Of a stretch of 64,000 nt of DNA, positions 1 to 7,912 are shown piece after piece. The notes under the pieces were generated by a model, which did not search any database, was not told the origin of the DNA, and was given only the letters and a program-made list of their open reading frames with translations. The stretch lies in NCBI GenBank assembly GCA_016839555.1, contig JAEOUA010000012.1, forward strand, positions 62,001 to 126,000, in the 5' to 3' direction. Position numbers and translations under genes: made by a program. Source of the DNA: Promethearchaeota archaeon (GTDB taxonomy: Archaea; Asgardarchaeota; Lokiarchaeia; Sigyniarchaeales; SOKP01). Within the stretch, counting starts at the first letter, position 1. Each line of letters begins with the position of its first letter.

Positions 1-217
1 GTTCCTCTTCTAAGGTAATATATTGATAATACTTTTCGCTGATTAAAACTTTTGGAAAGGATTGACCCTTTTCATTTTTTACGTCTGTAAGGATTAAGCT
101 TGAATTATTCGAAACTCCTTTTAATTGCCCTACGAAATATCCATTGCTCACATGAACTTTAACGATTTGTTCCATAAATTTTGCTAATTCCGTGTTAAAC
201 TCTCTTTCAATACTCAT
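1..217 (-). CDS. Sm-like (Lsm/SmAP) protein, 3' part cut by window edge
   Basis: The reverse strand opens with ATG at 217 and reads without a stop to the window edge (72 codons visible). The product has the Sm1 pattern: a short N-terminal helix, then strands VKVHVSNGYFVGQLKGV followed by SLILTDV, which is the Sm fold with the Gly of strand 2 and the hydrophobic-x-D-V ending. Archaeal Sm-like proteins form rings that bind U-rich RNA. The C-terminus lies outside the window, so I cannot say whether it is a plain SmAP1 or carries an extra domain. It is 39 bp upstream of nothing on its own strand except hypB's 3' end, so it could be cotranscribed downstream of hypB. Confidence 0.6.
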   Translation of the reverse strand, partial: MSIEREFNTELAKFMEQIVKVHVSNGYFVGQLKGVSNNSSLILTDVKNEKGQSFPKVLISEKYYQYITLEEE

Positions 218-256
218 TATAACTCATCTTATTGTTAATTATACATATAATCTCTA

Positions 257-940
257 TTAAATTTTATTTTCAGCTACTAAATAGTTGATAAACTCATCTA
301 TATTTTCGCCCGTTTTTGCACTAGTTGTAAATATTTTAAGATTTGGATTAATCTCTTCAGCATCATGTATCATCTCATCAAGATTTACGTCTACTACATC
401 AAGGAGATCTATCTTATTAATAACTGCAATATCAGACATTTTAAACAACAATGGATGCTTTTTAATAACCCATTCTCCTTCAGTAATAGAGACAACAACC
501 ATACGGGTTTCCACTCCCAAAATAAAATCAGAAGGACAAATCAAATTACCTACATTTTCAATAAATACAATATCGAAGATCTTTAAATCAATATTATTGA
601 TAACTTGTGAAATATGATAAGAATTTAAGGCACATTCACGAGCTGTATTTATCTGTATCGATTTTGCACCGCATTTTTCTATTCTATCTGCATCAATTCT
701 TGTAGCAACATCCCCATTAATTACAAGTATTCTTTTTCCATTATCTTTATTTTGCCTAATTTTCTTGATTATTTCTTCTAAAAGAGATGTCTTACCAGCT
801 CCAATAGCGCCAACAATATCAAAAGATTTTATATTATTTTGAATAAATGTTTTTCTGTTTTCTGCTGCTAAAAGATCATTATTCTTTATTAAATCTTCAT
901 TTAATTCAATAATTCTTGAAAATCCTTCATTTTTCGGCAT
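257..940 (-). CDS. hypB: HypB, nickel-insertion GTPase for hydrogenase maturation
   Basis: SIMIBI-class GTPase that powers nickel delivery to [NiFe] hydrogenase together with HypA. Visible motifs: P-loop GAIGAGKTS (about residues 45-53), the switch/Mg region ENVGNLICPSDF (about 128-139) and the guanine-specifying NKID followed by a C-terminal SAK motif (SAKTGENIDEF). At 227 residues it is a normal archaeal length with no His-rich tail. The G-domain metal site is normally Cys-His (C-H-L); here the segment reads TARECALNSYH, so the Cys is kept and the His is Ala. The second metal Cys, in NLICP, is present. HypA is also in this window but 53 kb away; no hydrogenase subunit is visible. Confidence 0.93.
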   Translation of the reverse strand: MPKNEGFSRIIELNEDLIKNNDLLAAENRKTFIQNNIKSFDIVGAIGAGKTSLLEEIIKKIRQNKDNGKRILVINGDVATRIDADRIEKCGAKSIQINTARECALNSYHISQVINNIDLKIFDIVFIENVGNLICPSDFILGVETRMVVVSITEGEWVIKKHPLLFKMSDIAVINKIDLLDVVDVNLDEMIHDAEEINPNLKIFTTSAKTGENIDEFINYLVAENKI

Positions 941-1082
941 TTTATGACCTTCTAATTTTTAAGTAATGATCAATAAAATAATAGAGATTATTAAAAAATA
1001 AGATTGGTTCATTGATATTTTTTATGAATTTAGGTAAGAGAACAGAAAGTAATTTTTAGAAAATAAATAATATGAGTGATTA

Positions 1083-2006
1083 TTAGAAAATTAAGTTTTG
1101 ATATTTTACTTTAAATTTAAAGACAATATAAGAACCAAAAATACCCCCAAGATCTGGCAAGTAAATGACAAAATACAATAAGTCTTGATAGATTGCCCAA
1201 TACAGTAATGCGGGAACAAGTCTAAAAAGGATCAGTAATATGAGAATAATCCTACCTTTCATTCGAATTGGAATGAAAAACAATAAGAAGGTCATTTCTT
1301 GATTTAAAGAAGAAAATATCAGGAAACTAATAACGCCCATTAAGCCTCCATAAGCCATCCCACCAAAGATGAACGTGATTTTTATTGGATCATAATAAAA
1401 TAATTGAAGTGGCAAGAAAATGAGTGTAAAAAAGACGCCAGACATAAAGGCACAAAATAGATACAATCCAAATAAAAATCGACTTCCAAAGCGTAATTCC
1501 ATAATCTTTATGATATTATAAAACAATAACACTAAAATTAATAGAAAAAATATTCCAAAATACGATTCAGAATAGTTGATAAAAAGTGAGGTGAAAAAGG
1601 TCCATATATAATAGCTGAAATAACTGTAATAGCTCAAACACACATATTGAGGTATGATTAAGGCTACAATCGACATGATAAAAATTGTAAAAATTAAAAA
1701 AGTCGAGACGGAACCCATGGGTCGTTCTTCCATGGTTCTTTCAAATATATCTTGCGCTCTTTTTTGTTGTTTATCTTGTCGCCTTAAATATCTTTTTATT
1801 TTTTTTGGCTCTTCAGTAGACAAGAATTCATTTGCTTGCTGCTTCGGTCTTCTTGTACCTCTTGGAACGGTAGGAATGTGTTTTTTTTCAAAAGTACACT
1901 CGTGATTTTCAGGGAGCCTATGCTTTTTACAATAAATCCCTCCACAATATTTACATCTAAAGGGAAGATATCCCATTTCCTCTCCACAATATTCACAATG
2001 AGCCAC
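1083..2006 (-). CDS. AN1 zinc finger fused to a rhomboid-like membrane domain, probable pseudoprotease
   Basis: 307 residues. Residues 4-37 are a complete AN1 zinc finger (C-x2-C-x10-C-x2-C-x4-C-x2-H-x5-H-x-C). A charged linker (38-95) follows, then about six hydrophobic segments (100-300). The membrane part follows the rhomboid plan: WTFFTSLFIN in the first loop, a second helix ending ELRFGSRFLFGLYLF, and the helix GGMAYGGLMGVISF where rhomboids have GASGxxxG. The catalytic Ser position is Tyr (about 219) and the catalytic His of the last helix (HLGG) is Asp (DLGG, about 285), so it should be inactive, like Derlins or iRhoms. It lies 198 bp downstream of, and on the same strand as, an AN1-S2P gene. 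The rhomboid assignment is from pattern only; a structure prediction would settle it. Confidence 0.7.
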   Translation of the reverse strand: MAHCEYCGEEMGYLPFRCKYCGGIYCKKHRLPENHECTFEKKHIPTVPRGTRRPKQQANEFLSTEEPKKIKRYLRRQDKQQKRAQDIFERTMEERPMGSVSTFLIFTIFIMSIVALIIPQYVCLSYYSYFSYYIWTFFTSLFINYSESYFGIFFLLILVLLFYNIIKIMELRFGSRFLFGLYLFCAFMSGVFFTLIFLPLQLFYYDPIKITFIFGGMAYGGLMGVISFLIFSSLNQEMTFLLFFIPIRMKGRIILILLILFRLVPALLYWAIYQDLLYFVIYLPDLGGIFGSYIVFKFKVKYQNLIF

Positions 2007-2204
2007 TCTTGGTTACCCGAATATATTCTTTACAAAATAGTTAAAAAATTAATTTCTTATTTTGATTATTAAAATTCAGATCAATTAATGATAATAGATA
2101 ATAGTTTTTAGTTTTTACTCTTATGAAAAACCTTATTTCTAATTTTTCTTAATCTTATGATATAAATGAATCTAAATTTAAAAGCGTTATAAAAATGGAT
2201 GAAA

Positions 2205-3254
2205 TTAAATAATTTGATAATAAGGGCTAATATCTGTAGGTAGATAAATTAATACATAATTTCCAATTAGCAACACAATCATTAATGAGGCAAGCAAAAT
2301 GTATACAGCTTTGTTCCATTTTAAAATTGCTTGACCATCAAGGATACCTACGGGAATTAAATTAAATGCTCCGAGCATGAAATTAATAGATGCTGAAATA
2401 CTAATAAAGTAATTAATTGGATAAATGGGGATGATAAATGATATTATTAGAAGAATAGTGCCATATATAAGATTTATTATAGGACCCGCAGCTTTACATA
2501 ATCCCGTCTTTCTATCAATAGTATCTAAACCTAATACAACGACCGCACCAGGCAGCGCGAATGCAGGAAGTGCACGAGCAGAGGCGATTAAAGAAATAAT
2601 TCCCATAGCGAGTCCCATTACAGTGATCATCATCCCATATTTTAATAGCCGAAATTTGCTCTGGAGACCAAAATGTATAGCTACTTGCCGATGCCCCAGC
2701 TCATGGAACAAAAATGCGGTGGTATATATCCCCGCTATCATAAAGATTATCCAACCATACCCAAGTTCATTTAATTGTGCCTGATTTTGAGGATTATAAA
2801 ATCCTAATAATCCGATACTATAAATTAAGAGAGCTCCTATAAGAAAATGCAACAGTTCAGATTTATATGGAAAGAGAATCCCTTTAAATTCTATACCCGA
2901 ATCTTCCTGAAAAGCATTTGCTGGAATATTTCGTTCCCCTCGATACCAGATAAAACTTCCATCTGTTCTGGCTCCGCTTCCTGAATCAGAGACTGAGGGT
3001 GATTGATATGAGGCTTGACTTTCTTCAGATGCGAAAATTTCTCTATGTTCTGTACCTCTTGTTGGTGGAGATTCAGAACCCCCAATGTATGCACTAGAAA
3101 TATCTAATCCCAAAGCCGATTCCTCTTTTTTGATATTACACTCATGATCTATTGGATTTCTATGTAGATGGCAATAATAATGCCCACAATCTTCACAATA
3201 ATAGATTTCGGAAGATTCCATTCCGCAATGATAACATTTTCTCATATATTCCAC
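2205..3254 (-). CDS. AN1 zinc finger fused to a site-2-protease-like intramembrane metalloprotease
   Basis: 349 residues. An AN1 zinc finger occupies residues 7-39 (C-x2-C-x9-C-x2-C-x4-C-x2-H-x5-H-x-C). A Ser/Gly/Glu-rich linker (40-120) leads to a polytopic M50-type domain. The zinc motif HELGH is at 184-188 in FLFHELGHRQVAIHFG, AGPIIN near 256-261 is the conserved inner motif, and the third ligand Asp is in LIPVGILDGQ (about 306). All catalytic residues are therefore present and it should be an active zinc intramembrane protease. AN1 fingers in eukaryotes bind ubiquitin or the Cdc48/proteasome machinery; here the finger probably recruits a partner on the cytosolic face. ATG at 3254 is used; a second ATG three codons on is equally possible. 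Confidence 0.88.
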   Translation of the reverse strand: MEYMRKCYHCGMESSEIYYCEDCGHYYCHLHRNPIDHECNIKKEESALGLDISSAYIGGSESPPTRGTEHREIFASEESQASYQSPSVSDSGSGARTDGSFIWYRGERNIPANAFQEDSGIEFKGILFPYKSELLHFLIGALLIYSIGLLGFYNPQNQAQLNELGYGWIIFMIAGIYTTAFLFHELGHRQVAIHFGLQSKFRLLKYGMMITVMGLAMGIISLIASARALPAFALPGAVVVLGLDTIDRKTGLCKAAGPIINLIYGTILLIISFIIPIYPINYFISISASINFMLGAFNLIPVGILDGQAILKWNKAVYILLASLMIVLLIGNYVLIYLPTDISPYYQII

Positions 3255-3352
3255 TTTTATAGCTCTATTTCTTAAATTTAACTAAAAATTATTACTATAA
3301 GACTATATATAAATAGCTATATAAAAAAATTTCTTAAGTGAATTATTATAAT

Positions 3353-3658
3353 TTAATATAAAAACGCAAAATAATCAATGACCTCCACTCCAACTTCTGT
3401 AAAGGATGGACCAATCTCAACGAATACTCTTGTATCTAAAACTTTTTTAATCACATATCTTATAAACATTTGGATAAGTTTTTTCTTTTTATGTCTACGT
3501 ACAATAAGATAGAAAATATACCAATTAAACAAAATTGAAATTATATTCCCTCTATTTTTAAATACTTGAAAATTTACTGAATAAGAGTTATAAAAGAATG
3601 AAATCTTTGCTAATCTCCTCTTATTCTCGAAATAATTTATAGCTAAAGGTGATTTAAT
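3353..3658 (-). other. Unassigned 102-codon open frame in the 472-bp gap, possible gene remnant
   Basis: The 3255-3726 gap has no convincing gene. On the reverse strand a frame is open from 3658 to a TAA at 3353-3355, long for such AT-rich DNA. Its only ATG is late (3469, giving 38 residues). The conceptual peptide is basic in the middle (a run like IVRRHKKKKLIQMFIRY) and hydrophobic at the end, which reminded me of degraded transposase C-termini, but no catalytic residue can be placed. It could also be chance. Confidence 0.25.
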
Positions 3659-3726
3659 TTAAGTTTTGTAGTTTTTAAGTTGCCTTAAAATATTTAAAAA
3701 GGTTTTTACCTTATATAAAATATACT

Positions 3727-3957
3727 ATGAAACAAAAGAAAATATATTGTCCAACATGCGATAGATACGTGGAACTTCAAAAAAAAAGTATGCCCCATGT
3801 GTATCATGAACTTTGGGTTTTTTTCATTTTTCTTACTTTTGGGATAGGATATGTTTTCTATCTTCTAATACGTAAACGAAAGAAGAAAAATACGTGTCCG
3901 CATTGTGAGCGGGAATTTGATCTCACAAAACCCTTACCTGAGGGACCAAAAGGATAA
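3727..3957 (+). CDS. Small membrane protein with two zinc-binding CxxC pairs
   Basis: 76 residues: an N-terminal CPTC pair (residues 8-11), one hydrophobic segment (WVFFIFLTFGIGYVFYLLI, about 30-48), a basic stretch RKRKKK, then CPHC (about 58-61) and a Pro-rich end. The two CxxC pairs flank the helix. They could form one zinc site only if the helix is a hairpin or if two copies pair, so the topology is unclear. The family is not recognised. Possible promoter: TATTTAAAAAGG at about 3689-3700, which fits a short or leaderless transcript. Confidence 0.6.
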   Translation: MKQKKIYCPTCDRYVELQKKSMPHVYHELWVFFIFLTFGIGYVFYLLIRKRKKKNTCPHCEREFDLTKPLPEGPKG

Positions 3958-4001
3958 AATTTTTGTAAATTTTTAAAAATAATTAATAATAATTTATGAA
4001 A

Positions 4002-4223
4002 CTAAGAAGATTTGAGAATTTTCATCTTACTTTTACATCGCGGACAAATCTTATCACTCTCACTTAATTCTCGTTTCATTAAAGTTTTTTGATAATTACA
4101 TTTGGATTTACCACACTTTAAGATGAATTTTTGAAGTTTTGATCCAGTTTTTTGTTTCGCTTTTTGCTCATTTACTTTAGAACTCTTCGCTTTCTCGTCT
4201 TTTAGCCATTTATCCAAACTCAA
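4002..4223 (-). CDS. Small zinc-ribbon protein of unknown function
   Basis: 73 residues, strongly basic N-terminal half rich in Lys and Ala (probably a disordered nucleic-acid-binding tail), then a C-terminal zinc ribbon: CGKSKC ... ICPRCKSKMKIL. Four Cys in two knuckles are visible. Similar short Lys-rich zinc-ribbon proteins are common in archaea and many bind RNA or ribosomes, but I do not recognise this one. The spacing to neighbours (about 200 bp each side) suggests its own transcript. Confidence 0.55.
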   Translation of the reverse strand: MSLDKWLKDEKAKSSKVNEQKAKQKTGSKLQKFILKCGKSKCNYQKTLMKRELSESDKICPRCKSKMKILKSS

Positions 4224-4429
4224 TTATATCTTTCTCCTTTAAACCTTTTTGAAATTAATAAATCATTATATATAAAAAATTATGACTATTTATTATTCCT
4301 CTCCGTATTTTAAAGAACATATGGACTTATTTCTATTAAAAATTGATATTAAATAATTATGATTTACAATGATTAAAAAGAAAAATAAATGAAAAATAAT
4401 TAAATGTTTCAGTATCCTTATCCTTCGCC

Positions 4430-5659
4430 TCAAAAAACTTGCTCTTTGCCGGCGATTAATCGTTCACGAAGATCGATTATATTTTCCTTCGATAATTTCT
4501 CCTCAATAACTTCTTTCGCGATTCTTTGTATGCTTGAAAAATTCACATTATTAGCGGGAATTAAAGAGACTGAGGTTACCCAAGGATCAGTAATCGGACG
4601 GCCTATCTGTGAGAGCAATTTTACATGCGCCTCGCGAATATTCCCTTCCCCACGCCTATATATTTCCTTGGCCATATTATTAGCTAGCACATTATAAATT
4701 TTTCCTACATGGTTTATTGGATTCTTTCCACATACAGCCTCGAGTGACATCGTTCTACAAGGAGTAATTAAGCCGTTTGCTCTATTTCCACGACCAACCT
4801 CCCCATCGTCTCCTGCCTCAGCACTTGTTCCTGTGATTGTCAGATATAAAATGTCTTGCTTCATACTATCTCCAACATTGACATTAACATTCACATTTCT
4901 TTCAGGAATTAAATTATTCGCTAAATCCAAAGTCGCTTCCTTAATTTGTTCACAATAATTTTTATATTCATGTTTATCATGGATATATTTACTTACCATA
5001 GCATTTGCTATTGTGATATCGACATTATTTCCTAATCTTTGACTCATGACCTTTATATCTTCGCCTGATCCAGGACATTTATCTTTGAAATCGTCTGAAT
5101 TCAGCATTTTTTCGGTTTCTAATGTTATTGTTTCGCAATCTGATAAAGGAGCAAATCCAACTCCAAAAGAAGTATCGTTTGCCAATGGAACCTGTTCCAT
5201 TGCATCCGATTCCTCAAATACTCCCGTTAGATCGATAGAGCCGGGCTTGACCGCATAGTCAAATTGAATATCTCGTGTTGAATCCAAATTTCGGAAAATA
5301 TCCGAGACCACTTTACGGCATGCATCTAAGCAAATTGTTGCGACAGGAATATACTCCAAAACATTTTCTTTAAATATTTGATTAATTGCTCTTCCAACTA
5401 TTAAGAAGTATTGAGGCTCTAAAATCTTACCTCCTCCGAATTCTGGTCGAGCGATTCCACCTACTAACGCTGCTTTATCCAAATTATGATGATAGTATCG
5501 TCCGAAGTTCTCAAAATAGTATTTGCAAAGCATCCTCGAGCTCATATCCGCGGCAGCGTCGCAAACCGAATCGGGATGTCCAATCCCTTTTCGCTCGCAG
5601 AGTTCAGGGAAGTCACTCTCTTCTATCTCACCAAATTTAGCTTCGTCTATTTTAAGCAT
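4430..5659 (-). CDS. mat: Archaeal S-adenosylmethionine synthetase
   Basis: Makes S-adenosylmethionine from ATP and methionine. 409 residues, the length of the archaeal (COG1812) enzyme, which is distinct from bacterial MetK. Diagnostic segments are ERKGIGHPDSVCDAAAD near residue 24 (nucleotide site, with the GHPD motif), ALVGGIARPEFGGG, and TGTSAEAGDDGEVGRGNRAN in the centre, followed by RTMSLEAVCGKNPINHVGK. All motifs are intact. It stands alone, transcribed away from the CARF-type gene that begins 175 bp upstream. AdoMet feeds the methyltransferases and radical-SAM enzymes in this window (fibrillarin, Elp3, the SPASM enzyme). Confidence 0.96.
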   Translation of the reverse strand: MLKIDEAKFGEIEESDFPELCERKGIGHPDSVCDAAADMSSRMLCKYYFENFGRYYHHNLDKAALVGGIARPEFGGGKILEPQYFLIVGRAINQIFKENVLEYIPVATICLDACRKVVSDIFRNLDSTRDIQFDYAVKPGSIDLTGVFEESDAMEQVPLANDTSFGVGFAPLSDCETITLETEKMLNSDDFKDKCPGSGEDIKVMSQRLGNNVDITIANAMVSKYIHDKHEYKNYCEQIKEATLDLANNLIPERNVNVNVNVGDSMKQDILYLTITGTSAEAGDDGEVGRGNRANGLITPCRTMSLEAVCGKNPINHVGKIYNVLANNMAKEIYRRGEGNIREAHVKLLSQIGRPITDPWVTSVSLIPANNVNFSSIQRIAKEVIEEKLSKENIIDLRERLIAGKEQVF

Positions 5660-5834
5660 TTCATTATCAATTTTTTATCATTAATATTAATCAAAATATT
5701 TCTTCAAATTTATATTCTCTTTTGGGTATACTATTTTATTCTTTAAATTAGGATAAAAAAATATACTATAAAATGAAATTTATTAATTATGCTAATTTTT
5801 TTTACTTAACAAAATTAAAAAAAGGGAAATTACT

Positions 5835-6641
5835 TTGTTTGGAAAACAAATTCATATTGTATATAATTCAAGAGAAAATGCTCGAATTACAGAACCTTTA
5901 TTAATTCATCAACCGCATAAAGTGTATTATTTTACTGCGATAATCCGAGAAACTGGTCAGAAAGACGTGAATCTTTCATATTTTGAGGAAAATTGCAAGC
6001 TATTAGAAAAAACTTTACCTAATTTAAAAATTATCCCTAAAGAACTAGATTATACGAATTACCTCGAAATTATCCAAGAATTATCAAAAATCATAAAAAA
6101 GGAACGAGAAGAAAACCCTCACTCTGAAATTTATATTAATGTCAGCTCCGGTTCAAAAATAACTGCAATAGCTTCAATAGAAGCCGGAAATTTATGGGAT
6201 TGCAATATATATTATGTCTATTCAACTGAATATAATCCTTCTATTGAAGGACCAGAGCATAAGGGAGAGATGATAATTAAAACACCCATGACCTTTCCAA
6301 TAAAAAAACCAAAAGAAATTTATATTAAAATTTTACGATTAATTCACAGGCTAATTGAAGAGAGATATAAGGATAAAAAATTTGATAAAAACACACCAAA
6401 ATTTATTTATAAAAAGGATTTAATCTCAAAATTGTTTGAAAGAAAGCTCATTACTTTACAGAAAAAAAATAAAAATGAGAGGAAGCTTCAAGCAAGCAAA
6501 TATATGAAAAGTCAAAAATATATTGATGCACTGAAAAGAGAATTAAGATATATTAAAATTTCTAATGATAAGAGGAATAAAAAGGTATTTTTAACAGATT
6601 TTGGAAAGGAAGTTTTAGAAATATTCAAATATTCATATTGA
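5835..6641 (+). CDS. CARF-domain protein with C-terminal winged helix (stand-alone)
   Basis: 268 residues from a TTG start preceded by AAAGGGAAAT. The N-terminal about 150 residues look like a CARF Rossmann domain: strand QIHIVYNSREN at the start, strand VYYFTAIIRE, and the signature loop INVSSGSKITAIAS (about 101-114), which matches the CARF ligand-binding motif (N-x-[ST]-[SG]-G-[ST]-K). The C-terminal part is helical, basic and ends with a wing-like segment KKVFLTDFGKEVLEIF, as in HFX_2341/DUF6293-type or Csa3-type regulators. CARF domains sense cyclic oligoadenylates in type III CRISPR systems. No cas gene or repeat array is visible here, so its ligand and target are open. Confidence 0.65.
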   Translation: MFGKQIHIVYNSRENARITEPLLIHQPHKVYYFTAIIRETGQKDVNLSYFEENCKLLEKTLPNLKIIPKELDYTNYLEIIQELSKIIKKEREENPHSEIYINVSSGSKITAIASIEAGNLWDCNIYYVYSTEYNPSIEGPEHKGEMIIKTPMTFPIKKPKEIYIKILRLIHRLIEERYKDKKFDKNTPKFIYKKDLISKLFERKLITLQKKNKNERKLQASKYMKSQKYIDALKRELRYIKISNDKRNKKVFLTDFGKEVLEIFKYSY

Positions 6642-6782
6642 GTTAATTAAAAATTCACTTTAATTTAATAGGACCTCGATTAAAAGATATTTGCTTTTGT
6701 TTATTAGTCATTATTTATTTTATACTTTTGAATTTTCAAAAAAAATTTTATAATAAGAGATAATATAATACTAGTAGGAACT

Positions 6783-7823
6783 ATGGAACAACTATTAGAA
6801 AAAATTAATGATTTATTGAGAGAAGCTGGTTTTACCACCTTTACTTTTGAATTTAAATCAAGTAGAGAGAATTATTGCTACGATTTATTAGTTAAAAAAC
6901 CCCATTCCAATCTAGTATTCATAGTAAAAGTATTTGTTAATATTGATAATATTCATGAAAATATAATAACAGGTATTAAAACATTATCAAAATTATTTAA
7001 ATCCAGACCATTATTAATTGGGTTAAGAAATAGATATCAAAAACTTGAAGATAATATGATTTATATACGAGAAGATCTTCCCATTATTTCTTTTAATACC
7101 TTAGAAAATATTCTTAAAAAAAACCTCTTTCCATACATTCTTAACAGAAGAGGCGGTGGTGTAATTTATCTTGATGGTGCCTTAATGAAGAAATTGCGTG
7201 AAGAACATAAAATTTCTAGAAAAGTATTATCAGAAAAGGTAGGAATTACTAAAAGAACTATATGTTCCTACGAAAGCGAAAATATACGCCCCTCGAAAGA
7301 AATTGCAGAAAAAATTGAAAATATCTTGGAATCTAACTTAAATATTTTTAGAAATATTAATATATTCGACTGGCATTTTGAATTTGATATTAAAGAAATG
7401 AGTAAAAAAGAAAATGAAGAATTAAGTGAATTTGAAGAGCATATCCAAAATATAATTGAAGATATAGGAATTACTTCATATTGGTATAAAAAAGAACAAT
7501 TCCCTTTTGAAATGTTAATCTCATCAAAAGATTGGGAAGCGGGAACTGAACAAGAAAACCATTTTTATCCTTTATTTTCTGAAATATCTGAGGTTGAAGA
7601 AAAATTAAAGGAGATAAATCTAAAATATTTAAAGATTTTTACCAAATTCTTCTCAAAAAATGGTTTTATTATTGTAAATAATAATATTAAGATTAATAAG
7701 ATCCTATCAAAAAATCAAATCCCCGTAATTAAGATTAGAAGCCTAGAAAAAATTGATGATGAAGAGGAATTTAAAAAATTATTTTTGAATTTTGAATCGA
7801 ATAAATCAAAAATCTTAAATTAA
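6783..7823 (+). CDS. COG1395-type predicted HTH transcription regulator
   Basis: 346 residues in three parts: an N-terminal nuclease-like alpha/beta region (about 1-110; LLVKKPHSNLVFIVKVF), a central XRE-type helix-turn-helix (about 138-190; MKKLREEHKISRKVLSEKVG then TKRTICSYESENIRPSKEIA), and a C-terminal half that repeats a similar alpha/beta pattern. This is the layout of the archaeal putative HTH-type regulatory protein family. It is probably a DNA-binding regulator; the N-terminal domain is reminiscent of restriction-endonuclease folds but I see no clear catalytic triad. It sits 141 bp after the CARF gene on the same strand with its own AT-rich leader. Confidence 0.8.
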   Translation: MEQLLEKINDLLREAGFTTFTFEFKSSRENYCYDLLVKKPHSNLVFIVKVFVNIDNIHENIITGIKTLSKLFKSRPLLIGLRNRYQKLEDNMIYIREDLPIISFNTLENILKKNLFPYILNRRGGGVIYLDGALMKKLREEHKISRKVLSEKVGITKRTICSYESENIRPSKEIAEKIENILESNLNIFRNINIFDWHFEFDIKEMSKKENEELSEFEEHIQNIIEDIGITSYWYKKEQFPFEMLISSKDWEAGTEQENHFYPLFSEISEVEEKLKEINLKYLKIFTKFFSKNGFIIVNNNIKINKILSKNQIPVIKIRSLEKIDDEEEFKKLFLNFESNKSKILN

Positions 7824-7912
7824 GAATTAGATCCTACTTATTTGGATGTTTCTAGTAGAGTGAACAAAAAATATAAATATTTAAAAAATAGAAACAATTA
7901 ATAAAGAAAATT

